Source of the DNA: Phascolarctobacterium sp.
Lineage (GTDB): Bacteria; Bacillota; Negativicutes; Acidaminococcales; Acidaminococcaceae
DNA length: 14,936 nucleotides
Assembly: GCA_003150755.1 (NCBI GenBank)
Contig: QAMT01000008.1
Coordinates: 1-14,936 of the forward strand
Reading direction: 5' to 3'
The notes beneath the pieces are model-generated. The model made no database searches. It was not told where the DNA came from and saw only the letters and a program-made list of their open reading frames with translations. This document shows positions 1 through 7,867 of the stretch, piece after piece. The position numbers were made by a program, and so were the translations under genes. The first letter of the stretch is position 1. Every line of letters begins with the position of its first letter.

Positions 1-810
1 GGATTGATATGCTGTTTCCAATATTCATAATGTTCTGTGACATCTTCACAGACCGTCAACGGAAGATGAATTTTTTCCAATATTCTGATTTTTTCTTCCA
101 AAGGCAAATGCCAATACCCACTCTGACGTAAAATATATTTCTGATAGTCCAAATCCGGAAACCACTTTTTAATCCACCCATTTACCCGGAGAAATTCCAC
201 CAAAACTTTATTTACCGGCAGCCTATTTAAGTAATCAAAATCCAGATATTCTTCTATCAGAGGACTTAGCCGCAACGTAACATCAAAGCCCTCCTCCTGT
301 AATTTGAGTAATGCCTTTAACCGCTTTGAAGGACTACTAGCATTTTCATAGCCAAGCGCCTTTTTATCATCAAAGCAGGTAATGGTAATCTGGATATGTG
401 CCAGTTTCGGATCATAAAGTTTCCGGTATCTTCCTTCTCCTACCAGATGGGATTTTGTCACAATCAGGTATCCAATACCATATTCATTTAACTGTTCTAT
501 GGTTTGATAGGTAACCTGTTCCCGACGTTCCACCGGCTGAAAGCAATCTGTCATGCCGCCAAGTCTTAAAATGGTTCCCGGCGGCACCTTTTCCAATCTT
601 CTCCTGATTTTTTGGCTGTCTGCCACTCTTGGATTTTCTGCATCCCAAAGTCCCCGAAAATCCAGCAGGCTTCGTGCATAACAGTAAGAACAATTATGCA
701 TACAGCCACAGCCATAAGTATCCAGTCTGGTTGGATATTTGCATTTTTCCGCTTCATTCCCGCTTACGCTTTTATAAAAACTTTTAAATTCTTTTCTTTC
801 GCTTCCGCAT
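1..810 (-). CDS. Radical SAM protein, SPL-like; partial, with apparent 5' frameshift
   Basis: One minus-strand frame is open from about 809 to the left edge (about 269 codons, continuing outside the window). It reads PTRLDTYGCGCMHNCSYCYARS near its start. The CX3CX2C cluster has codons at 702-704, 690-692 and 681-683 and is the radical SAM [4Fe-4S] ligand motif. Downstream stretches such as ILRLGGMTDCFQPVE and ITITCFDDKKALGYE fit the spore-photoproduct-lyase-like radical SAM families; the substrate is unknown. The frame has no ATG, GTG or TTG between the upstream TGA (810-812) and the Met inside the cysteine motif. An ATG at 808-810 with an AAAGGA site upstream begins MRKRKKRI and stops at 784-786, one frame away. 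A one-base indel in the A-rich stretch would join the two reading frames. It may be a pseudogene, a recent mutation or a sequence error. The family call is firm, the start is not. Confidence 0.8.
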
Positions 811-823
811 CACCTTTCCTTTC

Positions 824-898
824 GCTTGCGGGGTTCGGTACCGCCCCGAAATCTTCTGGTAAAGCATCCAGAAATGTTCTTTACACCACCCCGCAGGC
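824..898. repeat. Inverted repeat in the gap between adhesin and radical SAM genes
   Basis: The 115-base gap between the adhesin stop and the radical SAM start is GC-richer than its surroundings. It holds an 8-base perfect inverted repeat (TGCGGGGT at 827-834, ACCCCGCA at 888-895) and a smaller nested hairpin (TTCTGG at 854-859, CCAGAA at 868-873). In the minus-strand RNA this would form a branched structure just ahead of the radical SAM ribosome site. No T-run follows, so it is a poor intrinsic terminator. The function is unknown. Confidence 0.35.
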
Positions 899-925
899 CT
901 AGTGTCTATCATTTCCAAATACGAT

Positions 926-3900
926 TTATCTCTTTGTGCGTCTGATTCTCCAAAGGACAATACTAATACCAAGAATTGCCACTACCGCAATGCCAATTGG
1001 CAGCAGAAGCATCGTCTGATCTCCCGTTTTTACCTCTTCTGTTTTTTCTGGTGTCTGTGGAAGTTTCTTGTTCTGAATTTCTTTTACCATTTCTATCACT
1101 TTGGTTTTCGCGTCCACATAACTGAATGTAACCTCATAAGTTTCCGTAGATTTTTCATATCCATCCAATGGTTTTGTTTCGGATAATACATACGTAATCG
1201 GTGCTACCGGCTTACCATCTTTGTAAGTGGCAATCGGCAGCAGTTCACTGGTTGCAACACCGTCTTTGTCTGTCGTGAGTTTTCCAACCACTTCCTCTGT
1301 TTCTTTGTTTTTCAATTCAAATTCTACATTGGCAAGTGGTGTCTGATCTTCGGCATCTGTTTTCTTAATCACCAACTGTCCCATTGGTACTTCATCTTTC
1401 ATGGAAACTTTCTGAATTTCTCCAGTTTCCTCTACCGTAAATTCTACATCTTCTGCAATCAAAAATCCTTCCGGAGCGGCTTCTTCATGAAGGACATATG
1501 TTTTCCCCGGCTGCAGATATTCGATACGGTATGGTTCTTTGGTAGAGGTCCATTCTTCGATGATATTTCCCTCTTCGTCCAGAACCTGTAATTTTGCTCC
1601 TTCGATTTCCTGTTCCCCGGTAATATCCGTCTTCGTGATTTCCACCTTTGTATGATCATCCTTCATGGAAACTTTCTGGATCTCCCCGGTTTCCTCTACG
1701 GTAAATTCTACATCTTCTGCTTTCACATATCCATTTTCTATTGGAGCCTGTTCCTCATGCAGGATATATTTACCTGGTTTCAACGCATAAATAAGATGTG
1801 ATTCTTTGGCAGAAGTCCATTCTTCCACCACATTTCCTTCTGCATCTAAAATCTGTAACTTGGCACCCTCGATTTCCTTTTCTCCGGTAATATCTGTTTT
1901 TGTAATTTCTACTTTGGTCGGTTGGTTTTCTACCTCTTTTTGTATAGAAATGACTTCCAGTTTGGGATCTGTATAAGAAGCATCAATTTCAATCTTCTCT
2001 TCGTATGGAAGATAGCCTGGCAGTCCTTCCAGTTCCCTCAGATAATATTTTCCGTGTGGAATAGTATCCGAATACTTCAGTTTACCTTCTTTATCTGTTT
2101 TTTCAACTGCTACCAGCTCATCTTTTTTCACCACAACGTTTCCTGCCGCATTTACAATGTCTTCTCCTGCATACAGACCAAATGAAACTCCTTCCAGTGG
2201 CTCTTTCGTAGCTTCTGATTTTTTCAGTACCTCAATTTCCACTTTCTGACGCTGGTTCTTGATTTCTTTTGTCACATAATCAACCGCTACCTCTTGTCCC
2301 TGATAGGTAATCTCAAAATCCTGCTCTTTTGGATCCAGTACAAAAGAAGTTCCTGTTTTTGTCTCTTTGATATAAAATTTTCCAATCGGAAGGTTATTTA
2401 AAGTTCCTTTTCCTTTTTCATCCGTTACAATCTTTCCAACCAATGCGTCTTTTTCAAAACGTATGATACGGTTACCCTCGCTGTCCATTTGGCCATCTGG
2501 TGAGTAAATAGTTTCCCTTGCATAAATAGAGAATTCTGCCCCTACAAGTCCCTGTTCCTCATAGGAAAACGCATATCCTTTTTCTGTTTCCATAACCTCT
2601 TCTCCAGTAAACAGGGTGGATACTTGGTTTACTGCCTTCGCCAGACCATTCTTTAATTTTGTCAGCATCTGGTTCGTTATTTTTTCAGCACCAACCAGCA
2701 TTTCTCCCGTTTTCTGGATTGTCAGACTGCCTACCGCTTCATTATTCTTTACTTCTACCACGACAATATATTTTCCGGTTTCTTCTTCTACCTCATGTGC
2801 AGTATTGCTGTCTACTTTGATGGTAATGGATTCTCTTGGTGCTTTCTCATAAGTCCCTTCCGCTGTCACCTCATTTAATGGAAGAAATTCCTCTCCATTT
2901 TTTAGTGCCTGTTCAAATCCGGTCTGTACAAAATTTTCCGGGCTTTTTACCTCTTCAATCCGGTAAGTCCCCATTTTCAGTGGTTCTGGTGTTAACAGAT
3001 ATCCTTCCTCATTTGTTTCGAAAACATCAATGGTTTCCGGCTTTGGATACCGCACTTTCATCTTCACATATTTCTTTTTCTCCATATCATAAATTTTATA
3101 ATGGGCGCTGTTCTTTAAAATCGGAAGTTCTGTCTGCGCATCTTTTTTGATGATCTTAAAATAAAACTGCATCGGGCGGTCATTAAATACACGCCATACC
3201 TGCGGTTCTCTGCTGTCTTCATCAATAGTTACCAGAAATGGCTGAATTCCTTCTACATTTTCTGGAATAGTGCTTTCAATGCACACATATTTTCCATATG
3301 GAAGTTCCGGGGAACACAAATACCCTTTTTTGTCTGTGAACATTTCTTCTGTCTGTATCTTTTCTCCGTTTTCATAATAAGATGCAGTTTTCTCTTTACT
3401 GAAATCATATCCGATAAAGTCCTGCGGTGTATACTCCGTTCCATTTGACGGTTTTAAGCTGCCATCTTTTACTTTAGAAAGTTCACGGATTAAGTACACT
3501 TTAAAGCCTGCGCCCTCCAGCAATTCCGTTTCTGTCTGGCTGCCGTCATCGCTGATCTTAATTAACTGGAACGCCTGTTTTTTTATAGTTTCTACAACCG
3601 TCACGTTTTTCTGCACGATTTCCACATCTTGTCCTTCATACGCAAGTTCTACCGGATATTTGGTTTGATCCAATAGATATGCGTTCGAAGGCGGCGGCGA
3701 AATTTCCTGTACATAATATTTTCCAAGATATAAATCTTCAAAATTTAGGACTCCCTTTTCTATCGTTCCCTGCACGACTAACTGATCTTTTTTATAAAGG
3801 AGCCCTGTCTTTCCATTTGGATGCTGGATATCTTCTGCCGCATACAATCCATAGACTGCTCCGTTTAAGTCCCCGTCTCCCTGACTTACTGAGTCTTGTG

Positions 3901-6235
3901 TATCTTTGTCTATTTTCTTGATATGAACTTCTCCACGTACCTCTTTATTCTGGAAGGTGTGTGTAAAAGTGTAGGTATAGGTTGTGTCGTTTTTATATTC
4001 ATAAAAGAATTCATAACTGTCATTACCTTTAAAATACAAGGATGGAGCCTGTATTTCTTTTACCACATAGTGGAAACCGATTGGGATATCTGCAGTAAAG
4101 AGAGCCTTCCCATTTTCCCCAGACTCTGCTTTTTGAATCAAGGTGCCCTTTGTAACCAGCACTGAACCGTCTGCACCGGTAATGTCTTCATTCGCATACA
4201 GACCAAAAATTGCCCCTTTTAAAGTAGCATCATCGTTGCTGGATTGTTTCAGCACTTCCACAGACACCTTTGGTCTGGCATTTTCATATTGTGTTTCTTC
4301 CTCAACCACTTCTACTGTCTGTCCTGCATAAGAAAGAGTTACCATATGGGTACGCTCTTCCTCTGTCTTACCTATAGTCAAGGAATCAGGCGCCTGCTGT
4401 TCTACAACTTTATACGTTCCAAGATAAAGCATATCCGAAGAACAACTTCCATCTTCCTTTGTTTCCAGTTCAGCCGCTAAATCTCCTGCCTGATAGATCT
4501 TCGTCTGCTTATCCTGACTGTAGATGTCTTCTGCTGCATAAATTTTATATTTTGCTCCTGCAAATGCGGTATTGGTGTAAAGGAACTGAAGGTTTCCTTC
4601 TTCTCCGGATACCCCAGTCAGTTTTTCTCCTTGTTTATGTACAACAATTTTCCCTTTCTGTTCCTCATTTTTCACCGTCACTGTCTGTGTTTCTGCCACT
4701 TCCAGATTAACATTGTAAGCAGTTGTATTCAGTTTATATCCTTTCGGTGCAGTGATTTCCTTAATATATATGGTATCCTGTGTCTTTGTCAGTTCTGCTT
4801 TTGTTGCCCCTTTTTCATCAGTAGGCGGCATCTCCAGTATTAAATCTGTACAAGCCGGATCCCGATAAATTCCAAAAACAGCCCCTGCAAGTTTTACACT
4901 GCTTTTTGCATCTTCCTTGATGACTTCAATCCAGGAAATATCCATCCATTGAATAGAAAATGAAACTTTTGCACTTGGCTCTTCATAAAAATCCCCGTAA
5001 CCAACATCTTGGTTGCCAGAACCGGTAGAAACCACCAGTGTTTTCCATTGGGCTCCTACCTGTCCGCCTAAATCTCCGCTGTTCCATGTACCGTGTACGG
5101 TTTTTTCTGCGGTAAAGTAAAAAGTCGTACCGCCATAAATTTGAATGGAACCGCCTTTTTGTTCTTTTCCGGCAGTATCATGATAAGTTACACCTTCCGG
5201 TAACGGCAGTGTAATATAATTTCTATGATCTCCATTCAATGTGATATTCTTTGTTTTCTGCACATCCCCTTCCAAAAAGGCTGTTTCCTTTGTCGAAGAA
5301 AGACTGATGGCAGCGCTTGGCGGTGCCTCCTGACCACAAAGATAATTGATGTATTCCATGACACCATAACGCTTTAGTCCGTCCTGCGTGCAGCCCACAA
5401 ATGCCACCTCCGCTCCGCCGTAACAATAACTTGCTGCTAAATGTGTCAGGACATATTTCACGTCGTTGCTGTAGTTTTTTAAATATTCTCCGGTAAGATC
5501 ACCCGGTCCGCCGTATCCATAATATAAAACTTTCTGCAAATTCAAGTTACTTTCATAAATCTCTGCCACATAATCGGAAGAAGGCGGGGATTGTAAATTT
5601 GATTCCAGGCAATATGCAATCCTATCATTGACATAGAAGTAACAGGTACTATAAGAACCAAGATCACTAGGATACTGAATGCGGTCTCCTTTTATCAAAG
5701 AAGCCTTTTCCCTTGCCTGCTCCATGGAGGACGGGACAACGGAAAATAAGACACCCTCTTCTTCTTTCAGCGCACTGGTATCAAGATTGGCACCGTCAGG
5801 TTCTGCATCTTCTTCCCCATTTTTTTGCTCTTTCTTTTGTTTCTTGTCCTTTCGCGGGTTTTCTCCTTCTTTTCCCTTTTCCTTTACAATGATTTTCCTT
5901 GTAATCTCATAAGTTTCACCGGAAGGTTTTTGGACCTGGTAAATACAGTCATAGGTTCCGGGCCGGTCCGCATCAAACAATTTTCCCTCCTTATCTGCAG
6001 ATAACACAAAAGAAATCTTTTCACCGTCTTTTACTGTAATCCCTTTAAAATCAGAAGCCGGATCAAACATTTCCCCTTGTTGTATTGCAATATCCTCTGC
6101 CTGTGTTTCCGCTTTATTCTCTGACTGTTCTAAAGGTGCTGCCATCGCACTGCCTGTTCCTACAAAAAGGGAGGAACACCCTAATAAAACTGCCAAAAAT
6201 CCTGCTGTACATCGTTTTTTCCATGTTTTTCTCAA
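926..6235 (-). CDS. Giant sortase-anchored surface protein with thioester-like and CnaB/SpaA domains
   Basis: This 1769-aa protein is predicted to be secreted and wall-anchored, probably acting in adhesion or conjugative cell contact. The start is TTG, with AAAGGAG 10 bases upstream and no nearby in-frame ATG. Residues 1-33 form a signal peptide with a basic N-end, a hydrophobic core and SAMAA. Residues about 54-118 look like a bacterial Ig-like domain (GTYDCIYQV). A charged Lys/Glu linker spans about 119-160. A thioester-type domain spans about 185-300, with candidate Cys209 in AYCLES, but the usual TQLA motif reads THLA at 264-267. About eleven CnaB/SpaA modules run from about 433 to 1720, with lysine strands such as VEITKTD and glutamate strands such as YILHEE that could form isopeptide bonds. 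The C-end has LPQTP (1725-1729), VKTGD (1735-1739), a membrane segment and the basic tail RIRRTKR. It sits alone after the core operon terminator. Confidence 0.93.
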   Translation of the reverse strand: MRKTWKKRCTAGFLAVLLGCSSLFVGTGSAMAAPLEQSENKAETQAEDIAIQQGEMFDPASDFKGITVKDGEKISFVLSADKEGKLFDADRPGTYDCIYQVQKPSGETYEITRKIIVKEKGKEGENPRKDKKQKKEQKNGEEDAEPDGANLDTSALKEEEGVLFSVVPSSMEQAREKASLIKGDRIQYPSDLGSYSTCYFYVNDRIAYCLESNLQSPPSSDYVAEIYESNLNLQKVLYYGYGGPGDLTGEYLKNYSNDVKYVLTHLAASYCYGGAEVAFVGCTQDGLKRYGVMEYINYLCGQEAPPSAAISLSSTKETAFLEGDVQKTKNITLNGDHRNYITLPLPEGVTYHDTAGKEQKGGSIQIYGGTTFYFTAEKTVHGTWNSGDLGGQVGAQWKTLVVSTGSGNQDVGYGDFYEEPSAKVSFSIQWMDISWIEVIKEDAKSSVKLAGAVFGIYRDPACTDLILEMPPTDEKGATKAELTKTQDTIYIKEITAPKGYKLNTTAYNVNLEVAETQTVTVKNEEQKGKIVVHKQGEKLTGVSGEEGNLQFLYTNTAFAGAKYKIYAAEDIYSQDKQTKIYQAGDLAAELETKEDGSCSSDMLYLGTYKVVEQQAPDSLTIGKTEEERTHMVTLSYAGQTVEVVEEETQYENARPKVSVEVLKQSSNDDATLKGAIFGLYANEDITGADGSVLVTKGTLIQKAESGENGKALFTADIPIGFHYVVKEIQAPSLYFKGNDSYEFFYEYKNDTTYTYTFTHTFQNKEVRGEVHIKKIDKDTQDSVSQGDGDLNGAVYGLYAAEDIQHPNGKTGLLYKKDQLVVQGTIEKGVLNFEDLYLGKYYVQEISPPPSNAYLLDQTKYPVELAYEGQDVEIVQKNVTVVETIKKQAFQLIKISDDGSQTETELLEGAGFKVYLIRELSKVKDGSLKPSNGTEYTPQDFIGYDFSKEKTASYYENGEKIQTEEMFTDKKGYLCSPELPYGKYVCIESTIPENVEGIQPFLVTIDEDSREPQVWRVFNDRPMQFYFKIIKKDAQTELPILKNSAHYKIYDMEKKKYVKMKVRYPKPETIDVFETNEEGYLLTPEPLKMGTYRIEEVKSPENFVQTGFEQALKNGEEFLPLNEVTAEGTYEKAPRESITIKVDSNTAHEVEEETGKYIVVVEVKNNEAVGSLTIQKTGEMLVGAEKITNQMLTKLKNGLAKAVNQVSTLFTGEEVMETEKGYAFSYEEQGLVGAEFSIYARETIYSPDGQMDSEGNRIIRFEKDALVGKIVTDEKGKGTLNNLPIGKFYIKETKTGTSFVLDPKEQDFEITYQGQEVAVDYVTKEIKNQRQKVEIEVLKKSEATKEPLEGVSFGLYAGEDIVNAAGNVVVKKDELVAVEKTDKEGKLKYSDTIPHGKYYLRELEGLPGYLPYEEKIEIDASYTDPKLEVISIQKEVENQPTKVEITKTDITGEKEIEGAKLQILDAEGNVVEEWTSAKESHLIYALKPGKYILHEEQAPIENGYVKAEDVEFTVEETGEIQKVSMKDDHTKVEITKTDITGEQEIEGAKLQVLDEEGNIIEEWTSTKEPYRIEYLQPGKTYVLHEEAAPEGFLIAEDVEFTVEETGEIQKVSMKDEVPMGQLVIKKTDAEDQTPLANVEFELKNKETEEVVGKLTTDKDGVATSELLPIATYKDGKPVAPITYVLSETKPLDGYEKSTETYEVTFSYVDAKTKVIEMVKEIQNKKLPQTPEKTEEVKTGDQTMLLLPIGIAVVAILGISIVLWRIRRTKR
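1385..1915 (-). repeat. Two near-identical tandem CnaB modules
   Basis: Within the adhesin, two consecutive modules of 89 and 88 residues are far more alike than the other modules. Both begin KVEITKTDITGE, share IEGAKLQ, EEWTS, LHEE and EDVEFTVEETGEIQKVSMKD, and repeat at 267 bases. The divergence lies in the middle (KESHLIYALKPG against KEPYRIEYLQPG). This fits a recent internal duplication, and copy number may vary between strains. Confidence 0.85.
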
Positions 6236-6273
6236 TAAACGCTCTCTCCTTTCATTTGTTTGCTCTTTTTAAT

Positions 6274-6318
6274 GGGCAGTTTCTTTTTCGGGAATCTGTC
6301 TACCTAGCGAAACTGCCC
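6274..6318 (-). promoter_or_regulatory. Hairpin in the adhesin 5' leader
   Basis: A perfect 10-base inverted repeat (GGGCAGTTTC at 6274-6283, GAAACTGCCC at 6309-6318) encloses 25 bases. It lies 39 to 83 bases upstream of the adhesin TTG start and just ahead of its ribosome site. In RNA it would be a stable stem. The right side on the minus strand (ATTAAAAAGAGC) is not a T-run, so it is probably not a terminator. It could be an mRNA-stabilising stem, a protein-binding site or a translational control element. I found no convincing -35/-10 pair nearby. Confidence 0.5.
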
Positions 6319-6335
6319 CTCTTCCCGCTTTCTCT

Positions 6336-6356
6336 TTAAGGTTTATCCCGAATCAC
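6336..6356 (-). CDS. Possible 6-codon leader ORF upstream of the adhesin
   Basis: A strong ribosome site (AAAGGAG at 6365-6371) is followed 8 bases later by GTG, which reads MIRDKP and then TAA. No longer ORF uses this site. It precedes the leader hairpin at 6274-6318, so it could be a leader peptide that influences that structure, or the site may be chance or a remnant. It is too short to prove as coding. Confidence 0.2.
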   Translation of the reverse strand: MIRDKP

Positions 6357-6391
6357 GACACTCACTCCTTTCTCATGGCTCTTTAAACCAT

Positions 6392-6427
6392 GCAAAAAAG
6401 GAACTGCCTTTGCAATTCCTCTTTTGC
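6392..6427 (-). terminator. Long hairpin closing the core operon
   Basis: Arms at 6392-6403 and 6416-6427 pair over 12 positions with one G-U type mismatch. An inner TGC/GCA pairing nearly closes the loop. It lies just after the primase-like gene stop at 6444. On the minus strand the 3' arm contains TTCCTTTTTTGC, so the U-run is partly inside the stem rather than after it. It most likely ends or attenuates the core operon transcript before the adhesin. A second small stem, CATGG/CCATG, lies at 6374-6392. Confidence 0.55.
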
Positions 6428-6443
6428 ACATTTTAAAGATCAA

Positions 6444-7853
6444 TCACGTTTTTCTTTCTCTGATTTCCTTTGTCAGCCAGTCATCAATTCCTTTTTCATG
6501 CTCTGCCCATAAACCGTCTTCGTCTAAATCCCATTGGTTACGGTTGCAGGATAAAGCTAATTCTTCACATACACGATAGGTATGGTTACAGCCTTTTCGT
6601 ATGGTATCCCGCTTTAATCTCTTTTTTGGACATTCAAAACCTGTATTTCCTGCTTCTCTCTTATCTTCACATTCTTTACAAATCTCACTATATTTTTGGT
6701 CGCAGATCAGACGGAGCTGTTTATCCATATCATAAACTTCTTCCACATGTGTCAGTCCACGCTTCTTTAACACCTGCAAAACCTCATATAAATCTCTCCA
6801 GTTCCCAATTCCCGGATTACCAAGGAAGGTTTTTTTTGATACCTGATGGGCGATCTCTGCTTTTAAAATCCCTTCCGTCACATAGATCTCCCTCCCCTCT
6901 GCCTTTCCGGATATTCCTACCATACTGCTGATACCACAGCCTTTTTTCTGGTTTGCACTGGACAGCCATACATATTTATTTTTTCCCTTTGGGTGATCCA
7001 AACGTATCTGAAATCCTGCCAGATATCCCTCCACGGTATAAACCGGACAAAGATATCCACGGTTTCCTTCATAAAAATTCAGATCCCAGTTTCCTTGCCA
7101 ATTAACATAAAATCCGGGGACGCCTTCTAAACGGAACCCCTCCTTTATCAATCTTCTGGCAATCTGTTGGGAGTCCTCCTCACTGGTACTTTTATATCCC
7201 TTTTCTTCCATACGCCTAATAATCTCCCAATCCGCACCTCTCCTTTCTAAATCCTTTTTGTGTTCTTCTTTTAATTTCAGATAAGACAGCATTTTTTTAT
7301 AAACCTGATGTCGTTGTTCGATATCCACCGGTTCTGCCATATGTTCTTTCTGTTTTCTTGCCTGCTTTTTTATCCCCTGGCTCTCTTGCTGCATCGCTTT
7401 CCTTGTCTTTTTCTTTCTTCCGGGTTCCTCCTGTTTCCTTTTATAAATTTCCCGATATGCTTTCTTATACCGATCTTTCCCCGTCAAATGACAAAGTTCC
7501 GCATAAAGTGTCAACATATTATGACCGGTTCCACAATCAAAGCAATGAAAGACGTTCATGATTTTTCCGTCTGCACAGACACAAATACTCGCCTTTCCCC
7601 TTGCATCACCACAAAACGGGCAGACAACATTCGCTGCATTCAACGTGTCTTTTACCTGATAACCGTTTTTACAGTTTTCTAAAAATTCCATATCCAGCAT
7701 CTTTGCTACATCAAAAATTGTAAACGGGGCAACCGGAACATCTTCTGTATGCTTTCTTTTTTCCATACCTTTTAACCTTTCTGGAACGATCCCCTTATAA
7801 AAACGGAAAAGGCATGCCCTGCACGCCTCTTCCTTATCCTGAAATAATTTCAT
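6444..7853 (-). CDS. Primase-like protein with CHC2-type zinc finger and TOPRIM motifs (DUF3854-like)
   Basis: This 469-aa protein is probably a primase or nucleotidyl-transfer enzyme of the element's replication machinery. Cys78-Pro-Phe-Cys81 and Cys104-Phe-Asp-Cys107 make a CHC2-type zinc ribbon as in DnaG-like primases. A basic, coiled region follows at about 130-205. A TOPRIM-like core carries YVTEGILKAE (Glu327, Gly328), then FLGNPGIGNW and VYDMD (Asp375, Asp377), matching the acidic TOPRIM motifs and the DUF3854 pattern. The C-end GIDDWL is also typical of that family. No helicase domain is present. The ATG lies 14 bases after the annealing-protein gene with only a close AAAGGA; Met30 (7764-7766) is an alternative start. 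This is the last gene of the operon. Confidence 0.78.
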   Translation of the reverse strand: MKLFQDKEEACRACLFRFYKGIVPERLKGMEKRKHTEDVPVAPFTIFDVAKMLDMEFLENCKNGYQVKDTLNAANVVCPFCGDARGKASICVCADGKIMNVFHCFDCGTGHNMLTLYAELCHLTGKDRYKKAYREIYKRKQEEPGRKKKTRKAMQQESQGIKKQARKQKEHMAEPVDIEQRHQVYKKMLSYLKLKEEHKKDLERRGADWEIIRRMEEKGYKSTSEEDSQQIARRLIKEGFRLEGVPGFYVNWQGNWDLNFYEGNRGYLCPVYTVEGYLAGFQIRLDHPKGKNKYVWLSSANQKKGCGISSMVGISGKAEGREIYVTEGILKAEIAHQVSKKTFLGNPGIGNWRDLYEVLQVLKKRGLTHVEEVYDMDKQLRLICDQKYSEICKECEDKREAGNTGFECPKKRLKRDTIRKGCNHTYRVCEELALSCNRNQWDLDEDGLWAEHEKGIDDWLTKEIRERKT

Positions 7854-7867
7854 AATCCTTTCATTTT

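Noticed and set aside
612..902. 96-codon plus-strand ORF
   Set aside because: It is antisense to the radical SAM motif region and the gap before it, and has no ribosome site.
926..6235. Lipoprotein signal (LLGC at residues 17-20) in the adhesin
   Set aside because: The hydrophobic core continues past the cysteine to a typical SAMAA cleavage site, and the protein has a C-terminal wall-anchoring signal.
6274..6318. Invertible promoter flanked by inverted repeats controlling the adhesin
   Set aside because: The repeats are only 10 bases with a 25-base spacer, too small to carry a promoter, and no recombinase gene is nearby; a hairpin is the simpler reading.
6470..6931. 153-codon plus-strand ORF
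   Set aside because: It is entirely antisense to the primase-like gene, whose zinc and TOPRIM motifs prove the minus frame; it has no ribosome site or recognisable domain.
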